NCBI RefSeq assembly: GCF_036178845.1
Contig: NZ_CP108071.1
Coordinates: 186,001 to 250,000 of the forward strand
Source: Streptomyces sp. NBC_00271
GTDB taxonomy: Bacteria > Actinomycetota > Actinomycetes > Streptomycetales > Streptomycetaceae
Reading direction: 5' to 3'
Length of the DNA: 64,000 bases
Below, in pieces: positions 24,753-33,857 of the stretch. The position numbers were made by a program, and so were the translations under genes. Position 1 is the first letter of the stretch, and each line of letters opens with the position of its first letter. A model generated the notes under the pieces. That model made no database searches and was not told where the DNA came from. It was given only the letters and a program-made list of their open reading frames with translations.

Positions 24753-25239
24753 GCAGCCGGTCGGCTTCGTTCTTTTCGGCGGCCAGGGGCTCGGGCTTAC
24801 GACGGCCCCACTCCATGAGGTAGGCCGGAGCGGAGGTCGTGTCGGAGCTCCGGGCGCCCCTCGCCCGCGTAGCCGACCCCGGCGCGAAGGACGAGGCCGC
24901 CTTCAAGCTGAAGGAGGTGCGTCGGTACGGGCCGCGACGGGGCCGCCGATGCGCCTGGACACTCACATACATACGTACAGGGTGCGGCGCAGGACCGCCG
25001 GCGATCGTGACGCGCGTCATACCTGCGGGCCAGCAGAAGGTCGTCATCGGACCCTCTCCGCCGTCTCGGGCGTACGAAAGTGCTCGGTCCGCTCGGCCAA
25101 GTGTCCAAAAAATCCATCCACCCGCCAGTGACTGCCTGCTTCCGGGAAGAATCGGCGCTCTTTCGCTTGTGTCTCATGACGTCAGCGCGCCTGGCCGTCG
25201 CGACACCGGCAGTGGCATGAAGACGAGGAGTTCATGAGA
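24753..25239. other. gap without a recognisable gene
   Basis: On the minus strand a short stretch reads YLMEWGRRKPEPLAAEKNEA (about 24770-24835), which looks protein-like but was not assigned. Nothing else is supported. Confidence 0.4.
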
Positions 25240-25416
25240 GACGAAGGTGCAGTCGTGGCCGCGAGCGTGAGCAATCCCTGCTGGCCGAGTTCTTGGACGT
25301 GCGGGACAGGGCAGTCCCAGATCCCGGGCGGCCAGCGCATGGCTGCGTGCCTCCCTGGTCCGGCCGGTGTGCAGGGCCTCCTCCACCAGGTCGAGCAGGG
25401 TCCGTAGGGCCGGCAC
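25240..25416 (-). pseudogene. fragment of a LuxR-family ATPase regulator (C-terminal helical repeats)
   Basis: ALRTLLDLVEEALHTGRTRE followed by ARSHALAARDLGLP matches the segment APRTLLDFVEAAVRSGHLDE...HAQAALAAGLP of the intact regulator at 43926-46715. No HTH or ATPase domain remains. It lies next to a hydrolase remnant, as the intact regulator lies next to an intact hydrolase. Confidence 0.6.
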
Positions 25417-25453
25417 GGATTGCAGTCACCGAGGGCGATTGAGTTCCCGAGCG

Positions 25454-25496
25454 AGTAATTCGACTGATCCGAAGTGCACGACTGCCGGACGAATCT
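25454..25496 (+). promoter_or_regulatory. dyad site 10 (degenerate) before the hydrolase remnant
   Basis: AGTAAT-TCGACT (25454-25465) with GAATCT at 32-37 nt from the centre. The distance from dyad to start codon (84 bases between) is almost the same as before the intact paralogue at 46943 (85). Confidence 0.4.
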
Positions 25497-25549
25497 AGAG
25501 GCATCGCTCAGCACAGCCGACGCAGAGAATCCACCTCAAGGAGCTTCCC

Positions 25550-25813
25550 ATGTCCGACAACTTGCTCCCGTCGTCTTCATCCACGGTCTGTGGCTGCACG
25601 CCTCATCCTGAGGACCGCACCGTCCCCGACGTCGTGACCCGGGCCGCGTACAAGCTCTACGGCGACTCAACGGCGGTCACCGACCTCAGGCAGTTCGCCG
25701 ACCGTGGCCACTCGCTCACCGTCGATGCCGGCTGGCCCACGATCGCGGAATTCATCCTGGGCTGGCTCGCCTCGCAGAACGTCAACCCCAGCACCACGGC
25801 CACCCTCGCCTGA
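25550..25813 (+). pseudogene. alpha/beta hydrolase reduced to its two ends by an internal deletion
   Basis: The start (ATG 25550 after AAGGAG) leads, in the +1 frame, into VVFIHGLWLHASS, the N-terminal strand and oxyanion loop of the 46943-47770 hydrolase. About 200 residues including the nucleophile are gone. The remaining frame then gives DRTVPDVVTRAAYKLYGDS and DRGHSL, the C-terminal catalytic Asp/His part. An 87-residue reading exists but cannot be an active hydrolase. Confidence 0.8.
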
Positions 25814-25905
25814 CCGGGGGACCGTCCCCTGCCCACCTTTATCCCTTCACAGCAGCGTCACGTCCGGGCCGAGTGCGGACCCGGCCCTCAACAAGGAGTC
25901 ACATC

Positions 25906-26916
25906 ATGAAGAAGGTCCTGATTCCCGCTCTGACCGCCACCGCCCTCGCCGCCGCCCTGGTCACCACGGCGCTTCCCGCAGCGGCCAACGGTTCGACGGT
26001 CAAGGCGACCACAGTGTCGAGCAGCACCAGCGGGCCCACTGACCCGGGGGGCGAGAAGGTCCCGGCCGGATTCACCGAGCACCGGGTCAAGGTGGGGGAC
26101 GTCCACATCGACTACATCGCCGGCGGACACGGCAAGACCCTGGTCCTGCTGCACGGCTACCCGCAGACCTGGTACGAGTGGCGCAAGGTGCTGCCCGAGC
26201 TGAGCAAGCACTACCACGTCATCGCTCCCGACCTGCGCGGCGCCGGCCGCAGTGATGCACCCGCCACCGGCTACGACAAGAAGACCCTCGCCAACGACAT
26301 CCACGGGCTGCTGGTACGGCTGCACCGGGACAAGGACGTCCGCCTGGTCGGCCACGACATCGGCACCATGGTCGCCTACTCCTACGCTGCCGCCCACCCC
26401 CAGGAGGTGACCAAGCTCGTGCTGAGTGAGGCCCCGATCCCCGACCAGAGCATCTTCAACTGGCCGGCACTGACCCCGGCCGGTCCCGGTCTGTGGAACT
26501 TCGGCTTCTTCAACGTCACCAACGGCCTGCCCGAGCAGACGGTCCGCGGCCGTGAGACCCAGTGGGTCGCCAGCTTCGGCGACATGCTGGAGCACGACAA
26601 GAGCGGCATCAGCCGCAAGGACGCCTCGGTCTACGGAACCTATCTGAAGGACCCCGCCCACCTGAGCGCCAGCTTCAAGTGGTTCCGCACCATGAACCAG
26701 GACGTCGCCGACGACGCGGGCTACTCCAAGAACAAGCTCACGATGCCGGTCCTCGCCATAGGCGCCCAGTACAGCCTGGGTGACCTCGTCCCCGACCAGG
26801 TCCGCAAGTACGCCGCCAGCGTCAGCGGCGCGGTGGTACCGAACTCGGGCCACTGGATCTACGAGGAGCAGCCGGCCGCGGCCACCAAGCTCCTGCTCGA
26901 CTTCCTGGGCAGGTGA
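25906..26916 (+). CDS. exported epoxide hydrolase-like alpha/beta hydrolase
   Basis: 336 residues. A signal peptide (MKKVLIPALTATALAAALV, cleavage after about AAA) and a Ser/Thr-rich linker precede the fold. The active-site pattern is that of epoxide hydrolases/haloalkane dehalogenases: HGYPQTWYEW oxyanion loop, Asp nucleophile in GHDIGTMVA, catalytic His in NSGHWIYEEQP. The ATG at 25906 follows AAGGAG. It is strongly similar to the cytoplasmic version at 38047-38916. No dyad site was found upstream. A terminator follows. Confidence 0.88.
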   Translation: MKKVLIPALTATALAAALVTTALPAAANGSTVKATTVSSSTSGPTDPGGEKVPAGFTEHRVKVGDVHIDYIAGGHGKTLVLLHGYPQTWYEWRKVLPELSKHYHVIAPDLRGAGRSDAPATGYDKKTLANDIHGLLVRLHRDKDVRLVGHDIGTMVAYSYAAAHPQEVTKLVLSEAPIPDQSIFNWPALTPAGPGLWNFGFFNVTNGLPEQTVRGRETQWVASFGDMLEHDKSGISRKDASVYGTYLKDPAHLSASFKWFRTMNQDVADDAGYSKNKLTMPVLAIGAQYSLGDLVPDQVRKYAASVSGAVVPNSGHWIYEEQPAAATKLLLDFLGR

Positions 26917-26939
26917 TCGGCTAGCTGGCCAAACCGCCA

Positions 26940-26970
26940 GGCGGGCCCGGACCACCATTCCGGGCCCGCC
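26940..26970 (+). terminator. hairpin terminator after the exported hydrolase
   Basis: A perfect 12-bp stem GGCGGGCCCGGA / TCCGGGCCCGCC with a 7-nt loop, 24 bp after the stop. Confidence 0.85.
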
Positions 26971-27129
26971 TCCACGGCTGGGCAACGGGCCTCAGAGCCG
27001 TGCGGGCGGGGACCGGTGCCCATCGGTGATGAAGGACTCCAAGGGCAGGAACCGGAGTTCGGAAGCGGTCAAGCAGCCCGTGAAGGGCGATACGGGCCTC
27101 CAGCCCTGCCTCGGCTCCCCGGCCGTGGC

Positions 27130-27327
27130 ATCGCGACCGAGGAGAACGACCGGCTGCTGGTGGAACTCGCGGCCGAGGCCTGACGAACCGTCAGCTCTCA
27201 GCCGCCCTCGAGGTGAGCGAGGTAGCGGTGGGGAACCGTCTGACGCGGCGGTTCGCCGGGACCGGTACCCGCTCGCGCCTGGAACTGACCACGGCACTGG
27301 GCGACAGCCGGCGACCGCACGCGATTC
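27130..27327 (+). pseudogene. LuxR-type HTH fragment, frameshifted
   Basis: ENDRLLVELAAE, then after a one-base shift LTNRQLSAALEVSEVAVGNR and LTRRFAGTGTRSRLEL. This is the GerE/LuxR HTH pattern (LTNRQIA..L.., then the recognition helix and RSRxEL), ending as C-terminal HTHs do. The start of the gene is absent. Confidence 0.55.
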
Positions 27328-27340
27328 CCCGTGCCGCACC

Positions 27341-27967
27341 TCATATAAGCCCACACCTCACGGCGTACGCCACGGCGTGGGTTCGATTACGGAGATTGAG
27401 CCGCTTCATCAGGTTGTAGAGAATGTTCTTGACCGTCCGCTCGGAATAGCTGAGCTTTTGGGCTATCTCCTGCAGATCGCAGCCCGCGGACACCAAGCGC
27501 AGGACGTCAATCTCTCGGGGAGTCAGACCAGAGGCGGTCAGTCCGTGCCGGGCGAGCACGTCGCGGTTGGTCCGCAGTACCTGATCGAACAGTTTCCCCT
27601 GGAGCTCGGGCGGGAAATCACCGCACCCCTCGCCGACGCTCACTACGGTGTTGGTGAACGCCGCCGGAGTAAACTCACTGCGCCACATCACGGCACGCAC
27701 GCCGCACTCCAGCGCCGCATAGAGGTCCGCCTGCCACTGATCGCCGATGATGAGCAGGAAACGAGGGTCGGTCATTTCTGCCGACAGTTGGCTGAGCATG
27801 TCCAAGCTCGCCACGACCACGGTGTCCAGAGCCACGACGAAGACGTCGGCCTCCTGCAGTTGGGCAGTGGCGACCAGGCTCAGTCGGGGCTCCAGCCGGA
27901 TATGTCCGACCAAACCCAGTCGGGTAATGGGGTCGGCCGCATGGACCGCCACGCTGATCGGGCTCAT
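27341..27967 (-). CDS. LuxR/NarL-type response-regulator-like protein
   Basis: 208 residues. The N-terminal receiver-like domain (SVAVHAADPITRLGLVGHIR, VFVVALDTVV) lacks a clear full acidic pocket, so phosphorylation is doubtful. The C-terminal GerE HTH (LTPREIDVLRLVSAGCDLQE, YSERTVKNILYNLMKRL) is complete. The ATG at 27967 is preferred over 27973 because GGAG then lies 6 nt upstream. No kinase gene is adjacent. Such orphan regulators often control secondary metabolism; the target is unknown. Confidence 0.85.
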   Translation of the reverse strand: MSPISVAVHAADPITRLGLVGHIRLEPRLSLVATAQLQEADVFVVALDTVVVASLDMLSQLSAEMTDPRFLLIIGDQWQADLYAALECGVRAVMWRSEFTPAAFTNTVVSVGEGCGDFPPELQGKLFDQVLRTNRDVLARHGLTASGLTPREIDVLRLVSAGCDLQEIAQKLSYSERTVKNILYNLMKRLNLRNRTHAVAYAVRCGLI

Positions 27968-28289
27968 TGTCATCTCCTGCGGTAGGAATCGTGCTCGGCG
28001 AAGACGAACGGGTGGCCAGAGCCTCTTTTCGGTACTGCCCGGCTCCTCCTCAGGCGTATGTATGGCAAAGGTTCACGGGATCACCCGAGCGCCGGTTCCG
28101 CCCCGTTTTCGGTCGGCCCCCAAGAGGTGACGGGCTTGCCCATGCGGACGGGTCCCACAGGCATCCCGACGCCTCGGCCAGGGGTGCGGCTGACGTAGGG
28201 AAAGGTCGCGCGAGTCGCACCGGGGCCGCGGTCTCCCAGAAACCCTGCTGACCTGCGGCGTCGCGCCTCGGGTTCCGGCATGGGCGTGC

Positions 28290-28615
28290 GCGTTCCCGGG
28301 GTCGCCGGTGCGCAGGCCGTGGGCCTGCTCGATGAACCGCTCCACAAACCCGTCAATCACGGAGTCGTCGATGATGACGCGATTGGTCGCCATGCAGATC
28401 TGGCCCTGGTGGTCATAGCTGCCGAACACGGCGCATTCCACGGCCCGTTCGAGATCGGCGTCGTTCAGCACCCCCAGCGGTCCGTTTCCGCCCAGTTCCA
28501 GCGCGAGCCCCTTCAGACCCGCCTTGGCGGCGAGGCCACGCCCCACGAGGGTGGAACTAGTGAACGAGATCACCCTGGGGGCCTCATGCTCGACGAGACG
28601 GTCGCCGGCGTCCCG
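28290..28615 (-). pseudogene. aldehyde dehydrogenase fragment
   Basis: DRLVEHEAPRVISFTSSTLV, LALELGGNGPL (cofactor/Glu region) and HQGQICMATNR with the catalytic Cys come from the middle of an aldehyde dehydrogenase. Both the N-terminal 200 or so residues and the C-terminal part after LRTGDP are missing. It is joined directly to a LuxR HTH fragment upstream. Confidence 0.8.
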
Positions 28616-28857
28616 GCTGCGGCCGATCTGACACCGAGCTTGGCGAAGATGTGCTTCATGTGCGTGTTGACGGTGTGCACGGACACAGGGAGACGCTCAG
28701 CTTTGGCCCGATTGGTGAGGACGTCCACGACGAGCGGGATCAGTTTCCGCCCGGGCTCCGTCAGACGCTCCCACCCCCGGAGGACTGGCCGTGGGGTGCG
28801 GTACCACGCCGCTGCGCACGGCCGAAGGCGCCGTCGGATCCGCTCGTGATCGCGCAC
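28616..28857 (-). pseudogene. LuxR HTH fragment fused to the aldehyde dehydrogenase remnant
   Basis: WERLTEPGRKLIPLVVDVLT, NRAKAERLPVSVHTVNTHMK and HIFAKLGVRS form a near-complete GerE HTH. Right after GVRS the sequence switches to the aldehyde dehydrogenase fragment in another frame. The ATPase and repeat region is missing. Confidence 0.7.
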
Positions 28858-29347
28858 GGCTCCTGAGGCCGACGCCAGATGCCCTGCCTCTTCGAGGTAC
28901 GGTCCGATCCGGCCAGGAGCACCCCGAGGTCCTCACAGGCGGCCGCCGGGGCCAATGGCCTGCCGCTGCTCCGGTAGGCGCGGTGATGGTGGAGGACAGT
29001 TCGCCCGGCGGCCCGTCGAGAAGGCCGTTTGACACGGGCGCGGACCGCCCCAATGATCTGCTGGCCGTCGTTCTGTGCGGCCAGGCCGCGGAGTGCTTCG
29101 GACACGGCCCGCACAGCCGCCGAAACCGCCTCCCGCAGCATCGCCTTCGGCCTGCCCATGGCCAAGTTCCTCGTCCCCGAGCTGCCCTTCGCCGGTGAGG
29201 GAGAGAAGAGAGTGGTCTGGTCAGCTACCACGGCCCGGCACAGCGTCGTCACGTTCAACCACCGACGTTCGGTGGCGGCCCAGCCCCTGACGTCCAGCGC
29301 ATCCATCGAAGATTCCGGGGCCCGTGCGGTGCCCAGGACCTCGGAAC
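28858..29347. other. gap without a recognisable gene
   Basis: Both strands carry long open frames over about 29000-29350, but neither shows a family pattern, a ribosome-binding site or a matching start. Probably degraded coding DNA. Confidence 0.4.
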
Positions 29348-29746
29348 TCACGCGGAGCCCTCGCCGAGCACGGCGAGGAACGTCTCGTCCTCTACGTAGA
29401 TCTCGAGAGCCCTGATCAGGCCGTCGGTGACGCGCCAGACGTGAACTTCGTGGGAGTCAAAAGGACGGCCGTTGGCGCGGACGGTGCCCCGGGTGCGTCC
29501 CACCTGGACCACACGGTCCCCGGCCTGGTAGACCGCCTCGGGCTCGACGGTGCTGCTGATGTGGGAACTGACAGTGGTGAAGAACTCCCGGAACCCCGCA
29601 AGCCCCTGGTAGAAGCCCCCCCAGGGCAGCCTGTCGGACTGCCGGATAGTGATCTCCGGATGGACGAGCGCAGCCGCTGCCGCCGCGTCTCCATTCCTGA
29701 TCGCCTCATATGCCGCATAGACGACTTCCATGCCATCCCGCTTCAT
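29348..29746 (-). CDS. SnoaL-like / NTF2-fold protein
   Basis: 132 residues of the SnoaL-like fold: MEVVYAAYEAIRNGDAAAAA, DRLPWGGFYQGLAGFREFF, VVQVGRTRGTV and EVHVWRVTDGLI. Members are small cone-shaped isomerases, cyclases or hydrolases, or have no known activity. The ATG at 29746 follows GAGAGGGG. A dyad site lies about 195 bp upstream in the right orientation, suggesting co-control with the other redox and hydrolase genes. Confidence 0.85.
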   Translation of the reverse strand: MKRDGMEVVYAAYEAIRNGDAAAAAALVHPEITIRQSDRLPWGGFYQGLAGFREFFTTVSSHISSTVEPEAVYQAGDRVVQVGRTRGTVRANGRPFDSHEVHVWRVTDGLIRALEIYVEDETFLAVLGEGSA

Positions 29747-29908
29747 CGGTGCCCCTCTCTTTCTGTCGGGGGCCGGACGCGCCGGTCGCGCGTCCGATCT
29801 CCGCCCAGAGTGATCGATCCGCCCCCGCATCGCTTCGGTCATTCGACTGGGGGATCCGCGTACGTCGCGATCAGTTTTGCCTTCCAGCCGGGCAGCGACC
29901 TCCGCGCC

Positions 29909-29951
29909 AAGCCAGGTACAGGACACCCTCGCGGACCTGAGTCATGTGACT
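29909..29951 (-). promoter_or_regulatory. dyad site 2, reading toward the SnoaL-like gene
   Basis: Minus strand AGTCAC-ATGACT followed by CAGG. The hexamer at 32-37 nt is TGGCTT, a weaker -10 than at other sites. The rest of 29747-30143 is without a gene. Confidence 0.45.
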
Positions 29952-30143
29952 GCCCGTTCACCCGTGACCGCCGCGCGATCCGCGGTTGCTCACCAGGAAC
30001 AGAACTTCCCCCCGCTGCGGGCACGTTGCTGCCATCGACGACACGGGAGACCCCGCACCCTTCCGCGGCGACTCCACACGCCGTCAGGGCCTGGTTTGTC
30101 TCCATCAGTCAGCGATCCGCTCGGTGAGCGACTCGGCCGTTTG

Positions 30144-30545
30144 CTACACCTCCGCGCTGTCTTCGACCAAGCGGCGGTGGAGTTCCTTGGTCATGGCGTG
30201 GATCGCGCGAGTCAGGTCGGTGTTGGTCTTGAGTTCCAACTCCTGCTCGACGAAATCATGGTCGGCCTTCATCTGCTGGAAGGCGGCCTGCCGATTCTGG
30301 CCGATCATGACGAACGTGGACAGGAAGATCGCCTCCAGAGACACCACCAGGGTCAAGGTGGGCCAGGGACTGGCCTCGAGGAACACCATCCAGAACGCGA
30401 AAACGATCGCATGCAGATAGACGAAGGGCATCGAACCGGCGAACCGTGTGATCGCGTCGGCGATGCGCAGTTGGACATCCTCCGCACGGCGCTCGCGATG
30501 CGCCACCACTGCCGGGTGGTGGTCCATGCCATCTTGCTCGCTCAT
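30144..30545 (-). CDS. DUF1003 family membrane protein
   Basis: 133 residues with the DUF1003 pattern: DAITRFAGSMPFVYLHAIVF, FLEASPWPTLTLVVSLEAIF (two membrane segments) and FVMIGQNRQAAFQQMKADHD followed by a helical tail. Function is not known. The ATG at 30545 has AGGCAGG upstream; an in-frame start at 30650 would add 35 Arg-rich residues not seen in the family. Confidence 0.85.
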   Translation of the reverse strand: MSEQDGMDHHPAVVAHRERRAEDVQLRIADAITRFAGSMPFVYLHAIVFAFWMVFLEASPWPTLTLVVSLEAIFLSTFVMIGQNRQAAFQQMKADHDFVEQELELKTNTDLTRAIHAMTKELHRRLVEDSAEV

Positions 30546-31149
30546 CTCAACCTGCCTCTCGCGTACCGCGGTGTTCTGGGCCCTGCCGACGGCACGATCC
30601 GGCAACCGCCAGAGCCTCCGCAGCGGAGGGAGGCGGCGCCGGAGACTCACCTCGCGGTCGCGTCGGTGGTCCGGTGACGCCTGCGCCGGGTCATCCTCGC
30701 AGCAAGGCCGTTCTCTCCGCCGGTCAGGTCACCGGTACGTCCTCCGCCGGCCGGGGTCGTCCGGTGCGGCGGTGGCACGGTCGGGGCCCGCCGAGCAGGC
30801 GGGCTTTCGGCGCGTCCGGAGCTGGCGATCCGGGCCAGGCAGTGCGACGGACCCCGTTCACCTGGTCGGCGAGCCGCCGTGCCTGCGAGCCGTCACCGCG
30901 CAGCCATTCGAGCTTGCGGCAACCGCACAACACGACATCAACACGGGCACGCCACACAGCGTCCTGGCCAGGAGCGCTACCCCGAATCGACCGAAGCGAG
31001 GCACCCCCCTACCAGGGTCGGGTCCCGGCCGTCGGGGTCGACGAGCCGGAACCAGGGGGCGCTGCTTAAATTCTCCCCCTCGCGAACGGGGAGATTCCTG
31101 GCTCACGCTGCGGGCGATCGATGTGAAGTGGCGCCTCGGTGTCCCCGCC
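30546..31149. other. gap without a recognisable gene
   Basis: Open frames on both strands show no family pattern. Nothing could be supported. Confidence 0.4.
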
Positions 31150-31254
31150 GTCGGCTGGAAATACCCGCCAAGCGGATACGGCTGACTGACGGCGACGAGA
31201 TCGAGTACGACCGGCTGCTGATCGCCACCGGCATACGGGCGCGGCCTGGCCGAA
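31150..31254 (+). pseudogene. fragment of a pyridine-nucleotide-disulfide/ferredoxin reductase
   Basis: RIRLTDGDEIEYDRLLIATG, with the second FAD motif (YDRLLIATG), is typical of ferredoxin or nitrite reductase FAD domains. Only about 35 codons remain and there is no start. It lies 47 bp before the palindrome at 31301. Confidence 0.65.
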
Positions 31255-31300
31255 CGTTGGGCGCTCATCCTCGACCTGGCACCTCCGTGACAGGGCCCAC

Positions 31301-31325
31301 AAATATGCATACGAGATGCATATTT
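31301..31325 (+). promoter_or_regulatory. 25-bp palindrome AAATATGCAT-N5-ATGCATATTT, NsrR-like operator
   Basis: Perfect 10-bp arms in an A/T-rich island 141 bp before the truncated haemoglobin start. ATGCAT half-sites with a 5-nt spacer resemble the nitric-oxide sensor NsrR sites known before Streptomyces hmpA genes. The match is from memory and the regulator itself is not in this window. Confidence 0.6.
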
Positions 31326-31466
31326 TTGTTAGGCTTGGGCTGCGCTCGTCTTCCGGCACGTGCGGCGGCCGAGGGCCCCGCCTCGACGTCGAACCCGGGG
31401 CTCGCGGATGTTCCACCTCGTCCTCGCCACGATCGGCGCCGTACTCGTCCTGGAAAGGCTGTGCCC

Positions 31467-31934
31467 GTGCCATCCGAACATGACCTCTCGAGCCGCGACG
31501 ATGTGTCCGCCCTGGTCACCGAGTTCTATCGGCGAGCCTTCGCGGACCCGCTGATCGGTCCGATCTTCACCGACATCGCACATATGGATCTCGCCGCCCA
31601 TCTGCCCGTGATGTGCGACTTCTGGGAGACCGTGCTCTTCCGGGCGGGTCTCTACCGCCGCAACGCCCTGCAGGTCCATGTGCGGTTGCACTGGCTCGCC
31701 CCGCTGGAGGCCGAGCACTTCGCGCGTTGGCTGGCACTGTGGACAGGCACGGTGGACGACCTGTTCAGCGGCGAGAAAGCCGAGCTGGCCAAGGTCCAAG
31801 CCGAGCGTATCGGCGGATCGCTGCTGCGTAGGGTCCATGGTGCGGACGCCGGTGAGCTGGTCACCTTCCACCGCCACCCGGTCATGCCCCCGGCCCCGAC
31901 TGGCCTCGGGCTCAAGCCGGCCCAGGAGATGTGA
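31467..31934 (+). CDS. truncated haemoglobin, group III type
   Basis: 155 residues. The short globin core has the group III signature: VSALVTEFYRRAFADPLIGP, DIAHMDLAAHLPVMCDFWET and VHVRLHWLAPLEAEHFARWL, which contains candidate haem His residues. The GTG at 31467 is chosen because AAAGG lies 8 nt upstream. Group III proteins bind O2 or NO. The NsrR-like palindrome upstream supports a role in nitric oxide handling. The C-terminal tail of about 15 residues (PAPTGLGLKPAQEM) is unstructured. Confidence 0.85.
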   Translation: MPSEHDLSSRDDVSALVTEFYRRAFADPLIGPIFTDIAHMDLAAHLPVMCDFWETVLFRAGLYRRNALQVHVRLHWLAPLEAEHFARWLALWTGTVDDLFSGEKAELAKVQAERIGGSLLRRVHGADAGELVTFHRHPVMPPAPTGLGLKPAQEM

Positions 31935-31941
31935 ACGGTGG

Positions 31942-32160
31942 CACACCGTCCGCGCGCTCGCCGGCCGCGCCCGCCTCGCCGACCTCCTGGAAGCCGAACC
32001 CTACCTGGACGTACTCTCCACTACCTGCGTCCGCTCGCCTGGGAGCTCACCCGCCTCTCCAAGGCCAAGCGCGTCACGCCGGTCGTCCTGCTCGACACGT
32101 TCGAGGACACCTGTGACTGCACCCACCGGGACCTCGACCTCCGCTGGATCATCATCGCCG
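31942..32160 (+). pseudogene. fragment of a large ATP-binding/TPR protein, frameshifted
   Basis: HTVRALAGRARLADLLEAEP, then after a one-base shift LHYLRPLAWELTRLSKAKRV and TPVVLLDTFEDTCDCTHRDL. The VVLLDTFED strand and surroundings resemble the Walker B region of large NTPase-TPR proteins common in Streptomyces. Walker A and the repeats are absent. Confidence 0.6.
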
Positions 32161-32566
32161 GCGATTCGACCCCCAACGTGCCGTGCGATTGCCGACGTTC
32201 GCCGTCCCCACGGTCCGGGCGAAGATCCAGCAACCCCCGGCCGTTCGCCGATGTCCCGCACGGTGGTGCATTCGAAAACGCGCTCGGCGAGCAACTCGCC
32301 CTCGGCCTGCACCAACAGCTCCCTGCTGCGCGCCGAGTCCCGTCGGCGCGCGGGCTTCTCCGCACTCGCCGACGGAACGCGGCCATCGGGACCGCTTCCT
32401 GGGCCTCCTGCGGGTGCTAGGCCAGGTACGCCATCTATCGGAGCCGTCTTGAGCTTCGACAGGATCGCTGCCTCGACGGTCATTGTCCACGTCGCCCACC
32501 GTGGAAGGCCCTCACGAGCCGGTGTCTGAACCCCGGCCTGAACATCGCTGCCACCGCGGGATCCGA
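32161..32566. other. gap without a recognisable gene
   Basis: No coding pattern or structural element could be supported on either strand. Confidence 0.4.
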
Positions 32567-33175
32567 TCAGTTGGCGGTGGGCTCCTCGTAAGGGATGCGG
32601 CTCAGGTGCCGGACCTCTCCTAGGGTGCCCCATTCATCCCCGCCGAGCTTGGTGAGCGGGCGCAGGAGCTCGCTGCTGGGACGCTCGTCGACGATGCAGT
32701 CCTCGTCCGCCGCGGCATGGACCACCCGTCCGAAGACGAGGGTGGAGTTGCCCATGCGCAGGGTGGTGTGCGAACGGCACTCCAGAACCACGTGCGAGGT
32801 GGCCACTCTGGGGGGACGCACACACCTGCTGGCCTCGCGCTCAATGCCCGCGGTATCGAATTCGCTGACCGACCGGGGGTAGTCGATGGCGGTGGCGTTG
32901 ATCAACTCCAGCAGCGATTCGGACGAGAAGTTGACGACGAACTCGCCGGTGTCCTCGACGTTGCGCAGGGAGTCCTTGCGGCCGATCGAGGTGAACTGCA
33001 CGATCGGGGGATCGGTGCTGGCGATGCTGAAGAAAGAGTGGGGGGCGAGGTTCTCGGTGCCCCCCTTCGAGCTGATCGTGGAGACCCAGGCGATCGGGCG
33101 AGGGACGACGACTGACGTCAGGAACCTGTAGAAGGCCGCCCTGCCCATTGCCTCGGGATCGTATTCGATGCGCAT
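32567..33175 (-). CDS. flavin reductase-like FMN-binding split-barrel protein
   Basis: 202 residues of the flavin-reductase-like family: YRFLTSVVVPRPIAWVSTIS, LAPHSFFSIASTDPPIVQF and TGEFVVNFSSE, with GRVVHAAADEDC in the second half. These proteins bind FMN and supply reduced flavin or act as oxidoreductases. The ATG at 33175 starts the conserved domain; the ribosome-binding site is weak (CTGGGCG). It stands alone between remnants. Confidence 0.85.
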   Translation of the reverse strand: MRIEYDPEAMGRAAFYRFLTSVVVPRPIAWVSTISSKGGTENLAPHSFFSIASTDPPIVQFTSIGRKDSLRNVEDTGEFVVNFSSESLLELINATAIDYPRSVSEFDTAGIEREASRCVRPPRVATSHVVLECRSHTTLRMGNSTLVFGRVVHAAADEDCIVDERPSSELLRPLTKLGGDEWGTLGEVRHLSRIPYEEPTAN

Positions 33176-33327
33176 GCGCCCAGTATTGATCCGAACGCGT
33201 TGCGCAACCATGGATGGGGGCGAGAGCGTGTTGGGCCGGGCCGCCTGGGCGGGGCCGGAGCCATGCCTGCGCTCGCCCACCAGGGGAGGTGAGCGGGCGC
33301 AGGCGGTGCGGTGAGTCGGTCAGAGTG

Positions 33328-33435
33328 TTGTTTGCCTGGTGCGGGGATGGTCCACCGTTCGTCGAGGTCGGCCGACTCCTGCTCACTGACCGCGTTGGCG
33401 AACGCGAAACGGGACTGCTCCGCCGTCAGGGACCC
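33328..33435 (-). pseudogene. short alpha/beta hydrolase fragment
   Basis: GSLTAEQSRFAFANAVSEQE and ERWTIPAPGK match SLTAAQFRYAFGNAIPQQE and EYAVPAPGR of the hydrolase at 46943-47770. Nothing else of the gene remains. It is the fourth remnant of this hydrolase type in the window. Confidence 0.6.
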
Positions 33436-33760
33436 GGGCCGGTGCTCAACGCAAGCCGGGGGGCTGCGTCCAGCGCATCGCGAAGTTCTACGACCGGCAC
33501 CACTGACCCGCCTCCGCGAGGCCATGGCCCATGGACGAGGTCGGCGAAGGCCGGTCGACAGTGCGTCCAGCACCTCCGTCGCACTGCGGGCCATCGCTAG
33601 GTTCATGCGTCGGCACGCGGGCACCGCTACGGAACGTGCGCCGTGCACGTCACGGACCGACCGGTCATTGCCACCGAACACAGGAACGGGGCTGTCGCCG
33701 GTGGGATACGACTGCGGCATGACGATCCGAGCACCTACGTCACGCACGCCGATCCGATGC

Positions 33761-33803
33761 AGTCACATGACTCAAGTCAGTTCAACTGCTTCGAACTTAG
33801 CGT
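33761..33803 (+). promoter_or_regulatory. dyad site 3 before the amidohydrolase operon
   Basis: AGTCAC-ATGACT followed by CAAG, with TAGCGT at 32-37 nt from the centre (33798-33803). There are 85 bases between dyad and start codon. The rest of 33436-33857 has no gene. Confidence 0.65.
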
Positions 33804-33857
33804 GGCAGCCCAGGCCGCACCAGCTGCGGCAGGAGCTGACGCTGAGTGGAGCCAGAG

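Noticed and set aside
25165..25185. CRE-like TGACGTCA palindrome, also seen near 991
   Set aside because: Short, in unrelated contexts, and different from the AGTCAT-ATGAC dyad.
28858..29351. Possible gene on either strand near 29000-29350
   Set aside because: No start with a ribosome-binding site and no family pattern on either strand.
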